Positions 51,562 through 59,538 of a DNA stretch of 64,000 nt are shown here, piece after piece (positions within the stretch are counted from its first letter, which is position 1; each line of letters begins with the position of its first letter). Under the pieces are notes generated by a model. That model was not told the origin of the DNA. It saw only the letters and a list, made by a program, of their open reading frames with translations, and did no database searches. Position numbers and translations under genes: made by a program. Source of the stretch: Candidatus Auribacterota bacterium (GTDB taxonomy: Bacteria > Auribacterota > JAFGBW01 > JAFGJP01); assembly GCA_023144635.1 (NCBI GenBank), contig JAGLFH010000049.1, positions 1 to 64,000 on the forward strand. Direction: 5' to 3'.

Positions 51562-52287
51562 CTAGTTTTTCTTAAGATTAAATATGAACTTAAATCCGTT
51601 GTAAGAGTTCCCGCTTCTGGATACGGCAAAGTTACCGTTATAAGAGCGGGTGATTGTATCTGCAACAAAAAAATGAATAAACTTTACAAAAAACTCTTCA
51701 CTTAGTTTATCATCAGGAAAAGAATTATGATCATTGCTGAAGGATTCTTGTAAAAAGCGTGTCTCTGCGCTTTTAAGAAATAGTTCCAGTTCAAGATGCT
51801 GCTCTTTTTTATTGATCTTTACCATAATCGGAAAGTCCGGATGATCTGTTTTTAAGATCTTTATAAAAATAGTAAGTAAATATCTTAGACTATCTTTGTC
51901 CAAAAAAACCTCTTCCGAATCAATGTTCTCCGAATCAAGGATTATATTATATTTCATTTGTGCGTATTTATAAGTAAGCTGGTCTATTACTTCTTTGGTT
52001 TGCTGCGCAACGTTAAGTTCTTCGTCATGTAGATTTGCTTTTCCCTCAAAGAATATTCTTAGAGCATTTATGAAATATGCTATATCATCTATCCTTGTAT
52101 TGGAGTTACCGATGATTCTTAAGAAATTTTGTACATTTTTTTTATCATCCTCATTATTTACATATTTTTCCATGATCTGCCACAAGGATTCTTTTCCAAG
52201 AGCGATCGTTATTGTATAGTTTTGAAGATCATGTACTATATCTGCAAGATAATTTGCAAGGAACTGCTTGAAGTCTTTTTCTTTCAT
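51562..52287 (-). CDS. Degenerate histidine-kinase-like protein
   Basis: The N-terminus has a DHp-like helix with a possible phospho-acceptor His (LADIVHDLQNYT). A region resembling an HATPase domain follows, but the N, G1 and G2 boxes are not clearly present. No sensor or membrane domain. It may act as a phosphotransfer protein or a structural regulator, as in ChpT; identity is uncertain. It lies between the ABC permease and the UpxY-like gene. Confidence 0.55.
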   Translation of the reverse strand: MKEKDFKQFLANYLADIVHDLQNYTITIALGKESLWQIMEKYVNNEDDKKNVQNFLRIIGNSNTRIDDIAYFINALRIFFEGKANLHDEELNVAQQTKEVIDQLTYKYAQMKYNIILDSENIDSEEVFLDKDSLRYLLTIFIKILKTDHPDFPIMVKINKKEQHLELELFLKSAETRFLQESFSNDHNSFPDDKLSEEFFVKFIHFFVADTITRSYNGNFAVSRSGNSYNGFKFIFNLKKN

Positions 52288-52308
52288 AGATTTATCTCTT
52301 TGTTAATG

Positions 52309-53130
52309 TTACATCTCATCTGCAAAGTACATTTCCTTTTTTTTGAAAATAAAAATCCCGAAACCGAAAAAAATAAAACAGATCATTATCGAAAAACAAA
52401 CATTTCTATTCCAAATGATCTCTGTGTTTAAAAAAGCCTTGCGGTAAAGAGATAGTATCAGCACCATTGGATTTAAAAAATATAATTCTGCGATCATTTG
52501 TTTAAGTACTGATTTTGAATTTATTACTATTTCTTGTATCATTGAGATCGGATAAATAATAGGAGACATAAAGAACCATGCCATAAGGCTGACTCCTATA
52601 ATATGTTCTGTATCTTTAAAATATACATTAGATACTCCGACTATTAGGCTGATGCCTGATACCAATATGAAATGAAGAAGTATTGCAGGTGCAAGATATA
52701 AAAGATTAAACTGGTATGATTCTCCACCAGTAGAGACCATTTTTATTACAGGGATCAGCAGTAAAACCACCAGAAGCGACAGAATAAAATTTACTGTATT
52801 TGCGCTCATGGTAGAGAGGGGTAAAAATATTCTGGGAAATGAAGTCTTTTTTATAAGAGTTGAATTTCCTTCTATAACATTTATGGAGTCAGTTATGCAC
52901 ATAGTTACAAAATGCCATGGTATAACACCAATTATTAAATAAGAAAGATCTATAGGAAAACGCATTATACCAATAAAAACAGTATAAACAAGTATCATGA
53001 ATAAAGGGTTAAGAAAAGTCCAAAAAAATCCAAAGAAGGAATTTTTATACCGGATCTTTAGATTCCGCGTTATTAGGTTATAAAGCAATTCTCTTCTTTC
53101 TAGAAGTGATCGTATCATATGCATGAGCAA
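52309..53130 (-). CDS. ABC-2 type polysaccharide export permease (Wzm-like)
   Basis: Six membrane segments and the N-terminal signature LITRNLKIRYKNSFFGFFWTFLNPL are typical of Wzm/TagG permeases, which export O-antigen or teichoic-acid-type chains. The matching ATPase (Wzt) is normally adjacent but is absent here. gmd nearby suggests a 6-deoxyhexose polymer. Several ATG codons near 53130 could start translation. Confidence 0.88.
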   Translation of the reverse strand: MLMHMIRSLLERRELLYNLITRNLKIRYKNSFFGFFWTFLNPLFMILVYTVFIGIMRFPIDLSYLIIGVIPWHFVTMCITDSINVIEGNSTLIKKTSFPRIFLPLSTMSANTVNFILSLLVVLLLIPVIKMVSTGGESYQFNLLYLAPAILLHFILVSGISLIVGVSNVYFKDTEHIIGVSLMAWFFMSPIIYPISMIQEIVINSKSVLKQMIAELYFLNPMVLILSLYRKAFLNTEIIWNRNVCFSIMICFIFFGFGIFIFKKKEMYFADEM

Positions 53131-53145
53131 TATTTGTTTTATTCT

Positions 53146-53835
53146 TTAAGTTATTATAAATTCGTTATACTTTTTTATTATAAGTTCTAATATGTTTTTT
53201 GAAATAGTTTTTTTATTTCCTTTGAAGGATGCTATAGCATTTTTCTTCTCATGAGTAAAGATTTTTACATTGTTTGTGTCAGAGTTAAATCCTTTTTTTT
53301 CCATATACACGTGATTAGCTATGATCATGTGTATCTTTTTTTCTATGAGCTTTTTTCTGGCAAACTCGTTCAGATTATTAGTCTCTGCTGCGAAACCTAC
53401 CAGGAAACACTCTTTTTTTTCTCTAATGATTTTATTGGAAATAGTTTTTAAAATATCAGGATTGCGTGTTAACTCTAAAGTTATTTTTTCTAAAGTCTTT
53501 TTCTTTTTATGGTAAGAAAATTTTTTTGGCCTATAGTCAGAAACAGCAGCAGTCATTATAAGAATATCGTGATTTGTTATTTCTGATAAAACCAGAGCCA
53601 AGAGATCTTTTGCCGTTACAAATCCTTTTGTGCGTATTCCAATGCTTAAGCTATCTAAAAAATTGCTGAGACAAAGAGTAACTTTTGCTCCTTTTTTGAC
53701 AGCAGCTTCAGCAAGGGCTATGCCCATTTTTCCAGTCGAAGGGTTAGATATGAATCTTACCGGATCTAAATATTCTCTTGTTGGGCCGGCAGTTATTAAA
53801 AATGATGGCTGTGTCTTTTTATTAGATCTGGGCAT
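53146..53835 (-). CDS. coaB: Phosphopantothenate-cysteine ligase (CoaB), separate from CoaC
   Basis: Ligates cysteine to 4'-phosphopantothenate in coenzyme A synthesis. FLITAGPTREYLDPVRFISNPSTG marks the nucleotide-binding CoaB domain, and the IIANHVYMEKKGFNSDTN segment is also typical. In most bacteria CoaB is fused behind CoaC; here the genes are adjacent but separate. The ATG at 53835 lies one base after the coaC stop; TTG at 53856 would overlap coaC. No frameshift signature is apparent, so a true split is likely. Confidence 0.92.
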   Translation of the reverse strand: MPRSNKKTQPSFLITAGPTREYLDPVRFISNPSTGKMGIALAEAAVKKGAKVTLCLSNFLDSLSIGIRTKGFVTAKDLLALVLSEITNHDILIMTAAVSDYRPKKFSYHKKKKTLEKITLELTRNPDILKTISNKIIREKKECFLVGFAAETNNLNEFARKKLIEKKIHMIIANHVYMEKKGFNSDTNNVKIFTHEKKNAIASFKGNKKTISKNILELIIKKYNEFIIT

Positions 53836-53836
53836 T

Positions 53837-54382
53837 TTAACTAAGGACTTTTTCAATTCTTTTAATTATGTTTTTCGGGCTTGCCATTCGTCCCTTTCCT
53901 GTTTCACCACATGCAAGACGGCCCGTTTCAACATTCATGAACAGAACACCTTTTTTCTTAAGACTGTTTATGTTTTCTTTTGTTTGATCGTTAAAAAGCA
54001 TTCTTTCGTTCATGGCTGGAGCTATCAATTTTGGACAAGTGCTTGCAAGAAAGATTGTTGATAGAAGATCATCGGCAATACCACATGAAGCTTTTGCTAT
54101 GAAATTTGCAGTTGCTGGAGCTATTATCAACATATCTGCATTACGGGTAAGGTCAATATGTGGATATAAAGTATTACTTTTTAAATAAAACATAGCACTA
54201 AAGGCAGGATTAGCGGTAACGCCTTCCATTGTGCATGGAGTTACAAATTTTAGAGCATTTTCCGTAAGAACAGCAAAAACATTAAATTCTTTTTTTCTAA
54301 GATCACTTACCATTTGAGGTATTTTATATGCAGCAATAGAACCAGTTAAACCAAGTATAAGTTTTTTCTTCTTTTTTTTCAT
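53837..54382 (-). CDS. coaC: Phosphopantothenoylcysteine decarboxylase (CoaC)
   Basis: An FMN-dependent decarboxylase of coenzyme A synthesis. GLTGSIAAYKIPQMVSDLRKK, the active-site His segment (YPHIDLTRNAD), IIAPATANFIAKASCGIADDLL and PAMNERM are intact. The substrate-binding cysteine flap (ETGRLACGETGKGRM) is present. 181 residues matches the single-domain form. It overlaps gmk by four bases. Confidence 0.94.
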   Translation of the reverse strand: MKKKKKKLILGLTGSIAAYKIPQMVSDLRKKEFNVFAVLTENALKFVTPCTMEGVTANPAFSAMFYLKSNTLYPHIDLTRNADMLIIAPATANFIAKASCGIADDLLSTIFLASTCPKLIAPAMNERMLFNDQTKENINSLKKKGVLFMNVETGRLACGETGKGRMASPKNIIKRIEKVLS

Positions 54383-54993
54383 AACTGTTCTTTGAAATTG
54401 TATTGAGAACTTTTTAAAAGTTCTGCACTTATAATAGCACGGATATCTTCAACCATATTTTTTATGTTTTTGTTGATAATGCAATATTCATAATGTTTTT
54501 TTGCTTGATTGATTTCTTTTATGGCCACTTTCATACGTTTTGCGATTTCTTTTTTATTGTCTCGTTTCCTTTTTTCGAGACGTTTTTTTAGCTCGGACAA
54601 AGAAGGAGGAAGGATAAAGATATAGACAGCTTTGAAACTTTTAAGTTTTTTCAGCTTACTGGCTCCCTGTATATCTACATCAATGAGAACATTGTGTCCT
54701 TTTTTCAAAATGCTGCTAACATATGCCTTATCTGTACCATAATAATATCCGTATACGTTAGCGTATTCCAAAAAATCTTTATGTTGTACTTTAGAAAGAA
54801 AAACCTCTTCTGATACAAAGAAATAATCTTTTTTATTTTTTTCACCTTTAAGCGGTTTGCGTGTCGTATAAGAGATAGAATATGTAAAGTTGATGTCTTT
54901 GCATGAAAGGATTTTTTGTTTTAATGTTGTTTTGCCGGAACCGGAGGGTCCGGAAATAATGAATATTTTTCCTTCTTTTTTTTTATTCCACAT
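54379..54993 (-). CDS. gmk: Guanylate kinase
   Basis: Phosphorylates GMP to GDP. The P-loop SGPSGSGKTTLKQKIL and GMP-binding residues (SYTTRKPLKGE, EYANVYGYYYGT, DVDIQGASKLK) are present. Length 204 residues is standard. It overlaps yicC by 11 bases and coaC by four bases, forming the usual yicC-gmk-coa cluster. Confidence 0.97.
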   Translation of the reverse strand: MWNKKKEGKIFIISGPSGSGKTTLKQKILSCKDINFTYSISYTTRKPLKGEKNKKDYFFVSEEVFLSKVQHKDFLEYANVYGYYYGTDKAYVSSILKKGHNVLIDVDIQGASKLKKLKSFKAVYIFILPPSLSELKKRLEKRKRDNKKEIAKRMKVAIKEINQAKKHYEYCIINKNIKNMVEDIRAIISAELLKSSQYNFKEQL

Positions 54994-55870
54994 TGGAAAC
55001 CTGCTCTTTTATTTCTTCAATAAGTGCTTTTATATGAATAACTTTTTGTTTTACCTCTATGGCAGGTGTTTTTGAGCCTATAGTATTTGCTTCCCGAAGC
55101 ATTTCCTGAGCAATGAAGTTTAGAGTTTTTCCGGGTTTATCATCTTTTGTCATGCATCTCCTGAACTGTTTTATGTGGCTTTTTAAACGCGAGATTTCTT
55201 CTGCAATATCAGTTTTTTCTGTAAAAAGACCAAGCATTTTCATCATCATGTCTTTTTCTTCAGAAGAAAAATCCCTTGTTTTTTTTGAGTTTTTTAATCT
55301 GGTTATTAGTTTTTTCTCGTGACGCTTTTCTATTAACGGAACACATTTTTCAATAACGCCAAGATGTTTTTCAATTTTTTTTAAGAAGGTCAGGAACTCC
55401 TTTTTTATATGAACTCCTTCCCGTATTCTCATTTTATCTAGTTCACCCAGAGTCTGCTTTAGTGTTTCTAGAACACCGGGTTTTAATCGTAAATTTTTTA
55501 AAGAATTAGCTTTAACTGTTAATATCCCGTCCAGTTTTAGCACATCTCCTGATGTTAGAGAATAGGTTTTAAAAAGTTCTTTTTCCCAGGAACGAACTTT
55601 TGTCATAATTGACTTTGCAAGAGGAGCGTTAAAAGTAATATTTTTGGTATGACTTAAGGCATCAATGCTGACATATACTTGTATTTTACCCCTCTTAACA
55701 TTTTTTTTCACAACTTCGCGTATTTCAGGAAGAAGGAATAGATAATCTTTTCCATTAATAGATATATCTATGTCCAAATATGATCTGTTAACCGATGAAA
55801 TTTGTATTGCAACAGAAAATTTTTTTTTCTGTTTTGACATAGAACCGAAACCTGTCATGCTCTTTATCAT
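54983..55870 (-). CDS. yicC: YicC-family endoribonuclease
   Basis: The N-terminus (MIKSMTGFGS) and C-terminus (KTLNFIAQEMLREANTIGSK...IKALIEEIKEQVSNVE) are the two family signatures. YicC/YloC proteins are endoribonucleases involved in RNA turnover. Length 295 residues is typical. It heads the minus-strand run that continues through gmk, coaC and coaB, and is divergent from the glycosidase genes at 56010. Confidence 0.95.
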   Translation of the reverse strand: MIKSMTGFGSMSKQKKKFSVAIQISSVNRSYLDIDISINGKDYLFLLPEIREVVKKNVKRGKIQVYVSIDALSHTKNITFNAPLAKSIMTKVRSWEKELFKTYSLTSGDVLKLDGILTVKANSLKNLRLKPGVLETLKQTLGELDKMRIREGVHIKKEFLTFLKKIEKHLGVIEKCVPLIEKRHEKKLITRLKNSKKTRDFSSEEKDMMMKMLGLFTEKTDIAEEISRLKSHIKQFRRCMTKDDKPGKTLNFIAQEMLREANTIGSKTPAIEVKQKVIHIKALIEEIKEQVSNVE

Positions 55871-55899
55871 TTTATCTAAGTCCCTTTATATTTATATAT

Positions 55900-55929
55900 T
55901 TGTTGTAAATAAAATGATTCCACTATAAT
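55900..55929 (+). promoter_or_regulatory. Promoter upstream of the glycosidase pair
   Basis: TTGTTG (55900-55905), an 18-base spacer and a perfect TATAAT (55924-55929). A strong ribosome binding site (AAGGAGGAAAG) follows before the ATG at 56010. No LacI-type operator is present here. Confidence 0.65.
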
Positions 55930-56009
55930 ATATAAACCTTTAAAATACACTAAAAAACATTCTATAAATCAAATTGGCAAATTAATTTTATTTAAGGAGG
56001 AAAGCTTCC

Positions 56010-59000
56010 ATGTTATCTAAAAGAATTTTTCTCATTTTAGCGCTAATTTTTACGACATCTCAAGCATCTATTGGACTGGCTGCCAAAGGAAAGCAGGCAA
56101 AGAATACAGATATCCTTAAAAAATATGAGATTAAAGTTGAAGAAAATTGGATAAGTATAAACGGAGAAAGAGTATTTATAAAAGCAGTAATGTATTCACC
56201 TGCTTATCCTCAAGAATCAGGGTCAAAAAAAGACATTAAAAATAAGCGTCTTGTTAATGATTTTAAAATGATAAAAGAAGCAGGATTCAATACTATTAAA
56301 ACATATTTTCCGCTTTCTGCTGAAGCTTGCGATATTGCTCGCAAGGCCGGACTTTTTGTAATGCAAGGTGTTGGAATTACATATAAACAGGATTTTGTTA
56401 CGCAGAATTATCTTGATGAAACATTTACAAAAATATCTCAGGTTATAGAAGAAACAAAAGAAAAAGATAATGTTATTTTATATTGTTTTGGTTTTGGGCC
56501 TGATGCAGTAAATTTAACATTAGCAGGTAAAGAAAATGCTGAGAATTTTTTTAAGATTATAAAAGAAGAAGTGTTGAAAAAATATCCTGATAAGAGAATC
56601 TCTCTTGCATATGGTCTTAAGACAGGATTTCCTTATTTGGACCTTTCAGATATTGCTAGTGTTAAATTACACCCCTTTTCTCCTTTATCTGTAAAGCATT
56701 CTCTTGGGTTTTATGGAGCTGCGGATTGGTTAAGAAAGATTAAGATTAAAGATAAGCCTTTGATCTTAGAAGGTCTTAAATTTTCTCTTTTTCCCGGCAG
56801 AAAAGCATTGTGCGGTTGTTGCGGATTTACAGAAGAGCTGCAAAGTAAAGAGTTGGTTTACTTTTATTCAAATGCAGTTGATGCCGGCGCAAACGGTTTA
56901 TGTATAGCTGATTGGAGAGATCTCTGGTGGAAGAAAAATGATATAGAAGAAGATGCTCTTACCCATGATGAAAACGATCCTTCAGAGTGGCTTGGTCTTA
57001 CTTATTATGACGTTAAAAAGAAAAAAATATTTACACGGTCTGCCTATGATGCCCTTACTGAATTTAATAAGATGCTTGTTATCAGCCCAAGAAGTTTTTC
57101 AGCGTATTCAAAAGATATTATTGCTGAAGTTTTTGTAGAGGATGAAATAGATGTTGTTGAATATCGCATTTCTGGAAAAGAAGAATGGACGGCTTTAAAA
57201 GAAGTATCACCTCACTGGAAAAATATAACTATTAATATCAAAGATCTTGATTCTGGAAAGCAGACACTTGAATTTAGGGCTTGGAAAAGAGTTAAAAAAA
57301 GTAAAAAAGGTAAATTAAAAAAAACACACCGAATCGTTTGTGAAAAAATAAAAGTAATATATATTGAAAAAGATGATTCTTTGAAAGTACCTTGCAAGCT
57401 TGTGCTTGATGTTAAAAGTGAAGTTGCCTCAGATATTGTAAAGATTGATGCTGTCTGCTTTGTAAAGAATTTACAGGGTGATCCTGTAATGGGAAAGGAG
57501 ATTTTTTATTCTATAACAAATTCTGTTTCTGGTTCAAAGCTCAAAGGAAAAAAAGTAACCGATAAGAATGGAAAGATAAAAATAGTCTTTTCTAGTAATG
57601 AACCCGGAATATATTGTGTAGCAGCAGGAACGATAAAAGTAGGAAAAGAATATCCAAGAATAAAAACAATTGATATTAAGTTTTTATCTTTAATGCTTGC
57701 GAAACACGAAAAAACGGCATTAAAAGCTCCGGCTTTGAAAGAGAAAGTCAAAGTACAAGTAAAAATTAAGAAAACATCCCCAAGTGAAAAACTTGAAAAA
57801 ATAACAATAAAAGGGGATTGGATCTATGTAAATGGTGAAAGATTTTTTGTTAAGGGTATAGGTTATTCGCCGGCATATCCTAAAGAAATACCATGGAAAA
57901 GAGTCTTTAATGAAAAAAGAATGAGAACAGATCTTAAGCTTATAAAAGAAGCTGGTTTTAATACATTGCGTTCATGGATACCGCTGCTTCCGGAAGAAGT
58001 AGATCTTGCAAAAGAATTTGGTATTTATGTTCTTCAGGGCGTATGGGTGAATTATACAGGTAACTTTGTAAGTGAAGAAAACATGATGAAAGTCATTAAT
58101 TCTTTTTATCAAGAAATAGAGCGAACCGGCGATAAAGATAATGTCCTTTTTTATTTACTTGGTAATGAGCCTCTTCCTTCACAGCTTTTTGCTGTAGGTC
58201 TTGACAAATCGGATGAGTTTTTTCTAAACCTGAAAAATGCAGTAAAAAAGCAACTTCCAGATACACGTGTTTCTATTGCCAATTGGGTGCAGTCGGATTT
58301 TATGGATACAAGAATATGGGATGTTATTTGTGTTAATCTTTATCCTTATCATCCGGAATCAGTGAGTCATTGTATGAAATATTATGGATATACAGAATGG
58401 ATCAAGAAGAAACAGGCTACTGATAAACCGCTTATTCTTACGGAACTTGGACTTTCTGTTTCTTTAGGAAGACGCGGAGCAAAGGGCTATGGTGGCAATA
58501 CTATTACAGAGCAGAAAGATAAATTGATATCTTGCTACACAAATGCGGTTGATGCCGGCGCTACAGGAGTATGTATCTTTGAGTGGATTGATGAATGGTG
58601 GAAAAATTTTGATTATGGTGAAGATCAGTATTCACATGAAGAGAACGATCCTGAAGAATGGTTTGGCATAGTTTATTATGATCTGGATAAAGGAAAGTTG
58701 GTAAAGCGCCCTGCTTATGATGCGATTTCTAAGTTTAACCGTGCTCTTATATTAAGCCCAAAAGGGTATTCAAAACATACCGGAGATATACCGGTAGAAG
58801 TATATGTTAATGAAGATGTTGATATCGTTGAATATCGTATTGATGAAGGTGATTGGCAAAAACTTAAACGTGATTCAGTTCACTGGATGAAAAGTGTAAT
58901 AAAAGTAGAGGGATTAAAAAACGGTGAACATAATTTAGCGGTAAAGGCATGGAAGAGATTAAAGGATGGAGAAGATAAACCCCTTAATATTACACATGAA

Positions 59001-59513
59001 ATAGTTTGCGAAAAGAAAAAGAGTTTTTACATAGATAAAGATTCTTCACTGACTCTTCCATATGTACTTACTTTGGAAAGTGAAAAGGATATTTGTTATA
59101 CAAAAGGTGCTATGACAACAGTAAAAGTAAAGTGCAAGCTTAAAGATGCACTTGGTAAACCTGTAGCTGGTAAGGAAATAAAGTATTCAATTGCTGAGCC
59201 ATTAGCTAACCAGGCTTTGAGAAGTAAAAAAATAACGGATGATAAGGGAGAAGTGCAAATAATATATTTTGCCAATGAACCTGGAATTATTTCTTATGCT
59301 GCAGGTATAGAAAAAATAGATGAAAAAAATCCTGATATCAAAACAGGTGATATAAAACACATTTATATTTACTATAACAAGATGACAAAATTCAGGCGTC
59401 TTCAGCTTAAAAAAAATGTTGTAGGGAGCCGTCCTAAAAAAGAAGAAATGAAAAAAGAGGAACCAAAAGAGGAAGAAAAAAAAAGTAAAGAGGAAAAAAT
59501 TGAGGATAAATAA
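56010..59513 (+). CDS. Exported tandem glycosidase-like protein; first barrel lacks catalytic residues
   Basis: A signal peptide (residues 1-25) precedes two homologous units, each with a (beta/alpha)8-type barrel (about residues 40-350 and 600-910) and a beta-rich domain. The second barrel has probable acid/base E720 (LGNEP) and nucleophile E812 (LTELG), as in GH2/GH5-type clan A enzymes. In an ungapped alignment the first barrel has Gly163 and Gly255 instead. Aromatic acceptor residues (WW) persist in both. The C-terminus is Lys/Glu-rich. Probably a glucan-active enzyme with a pseudo-barrel used for binding. The gene at 59539 follows after 25 bases. Confidence 0.82.
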   Translation: MLSKRIFLILALIFTTSQASIGLAAKGKQAKNTDILKKYEIKVEENWISINGERVFIKAVMYSPAYPQESGSKKDIKNKRLVNDFKMIKEAGFNTIKTYFPLSAEACDIARKAGLFVMQGVGITYKQDFVTQNYLDETFTKISQVIEETKEKDNVILYCFGFGPDAVNLTLAGKENAENFFKIIKEEVLKKYPDKRISLAYGLKTGFPYLDLSDIASVKLHPFSPLSVKHSLGFYGAADWLRKIKIKDKPLILEGLKFSLFPGRKALCGCCGFTEELQSKELVYFYSNAVDAGANGLCIADWRDLWWKKNDIEEDALTHDENDPSEWLGLTYYDVKKKKIFTRSAYDALTEFNKMLVISPRSFSAYSKDIIAEVFVEDEIDVVEYRISGKEEWTALKEVSPHWKNITINIKDLDSGKQTLEFRAWKRVKKSKKGKLKKTHRIVCEKIKVIYIEKDDSLKVPCKLVLDVKSEVASDIVKIDAVCFVKNLQGDPVMGKEIFYSITNSVSGSKLKGKKVTDKNGKIKIVFSSNEPGIYCVAAGTIKVGKEYPRIKTIDIKFLSLMLAKHEKTALKAPALKEKVKVQVKIKKTSPSEKLEKITIKGDWIYVNGERFFVKGIGYSPAYPKEIPWKRVFNEKRMRTDLKLIKEAGFNTLRSWIPLLPEEVDLAKEFGIYVLQGVWVNYTGNFVSEENMMKVINSFYQEIERTGDKDNVLFYLLGNEPLPSQLFAVGLDKSDEFFLNLKNAVKKQLPDTRVSIANWVQSDFMDTRIWDVICVNLYPYHPESVSHCMKYYGYTEWIKKKQATDKPLILTELGLSVSLGRRGAKGYGGNTITEQKDKLISCYTNAVDAGATGVCIFEWIDEWWKNFDYGEDQYSHEENDPEEWFGIVYYDLDKGKLVKRPAYDAISKFNRALILSPKGYSKHTGDIPVEVYVNEDVDIVEYRIDEGDWQKLKRDSVHWMKSVIKVEGLKNGEHNLAVKAWKRLKDGEDKPLNITHEIVCEKKKSFYIDKDSSLTLPYVLTLESEKDICYTKGAMTTVKVKCKLKDALGKPVAGKEIKYSIAEPLANQALRSKKITDDKGEVQIIYFANEPGIISYAAGIEKIDEKNPDIKTGDIKHIYIYYNKMTKFRRLQLKKNVVGSRPKKEEMKKEEPKEEEKKSKEEKIEDK

Positions 59514-59538
59514 TTTCTTATGAAAGCGGTGAAAACTC

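Noticed and set aside
53836-53856. Frameshifted coaBC fusion
   Set aside because: A clean stop and ATG separate the two complete domains.
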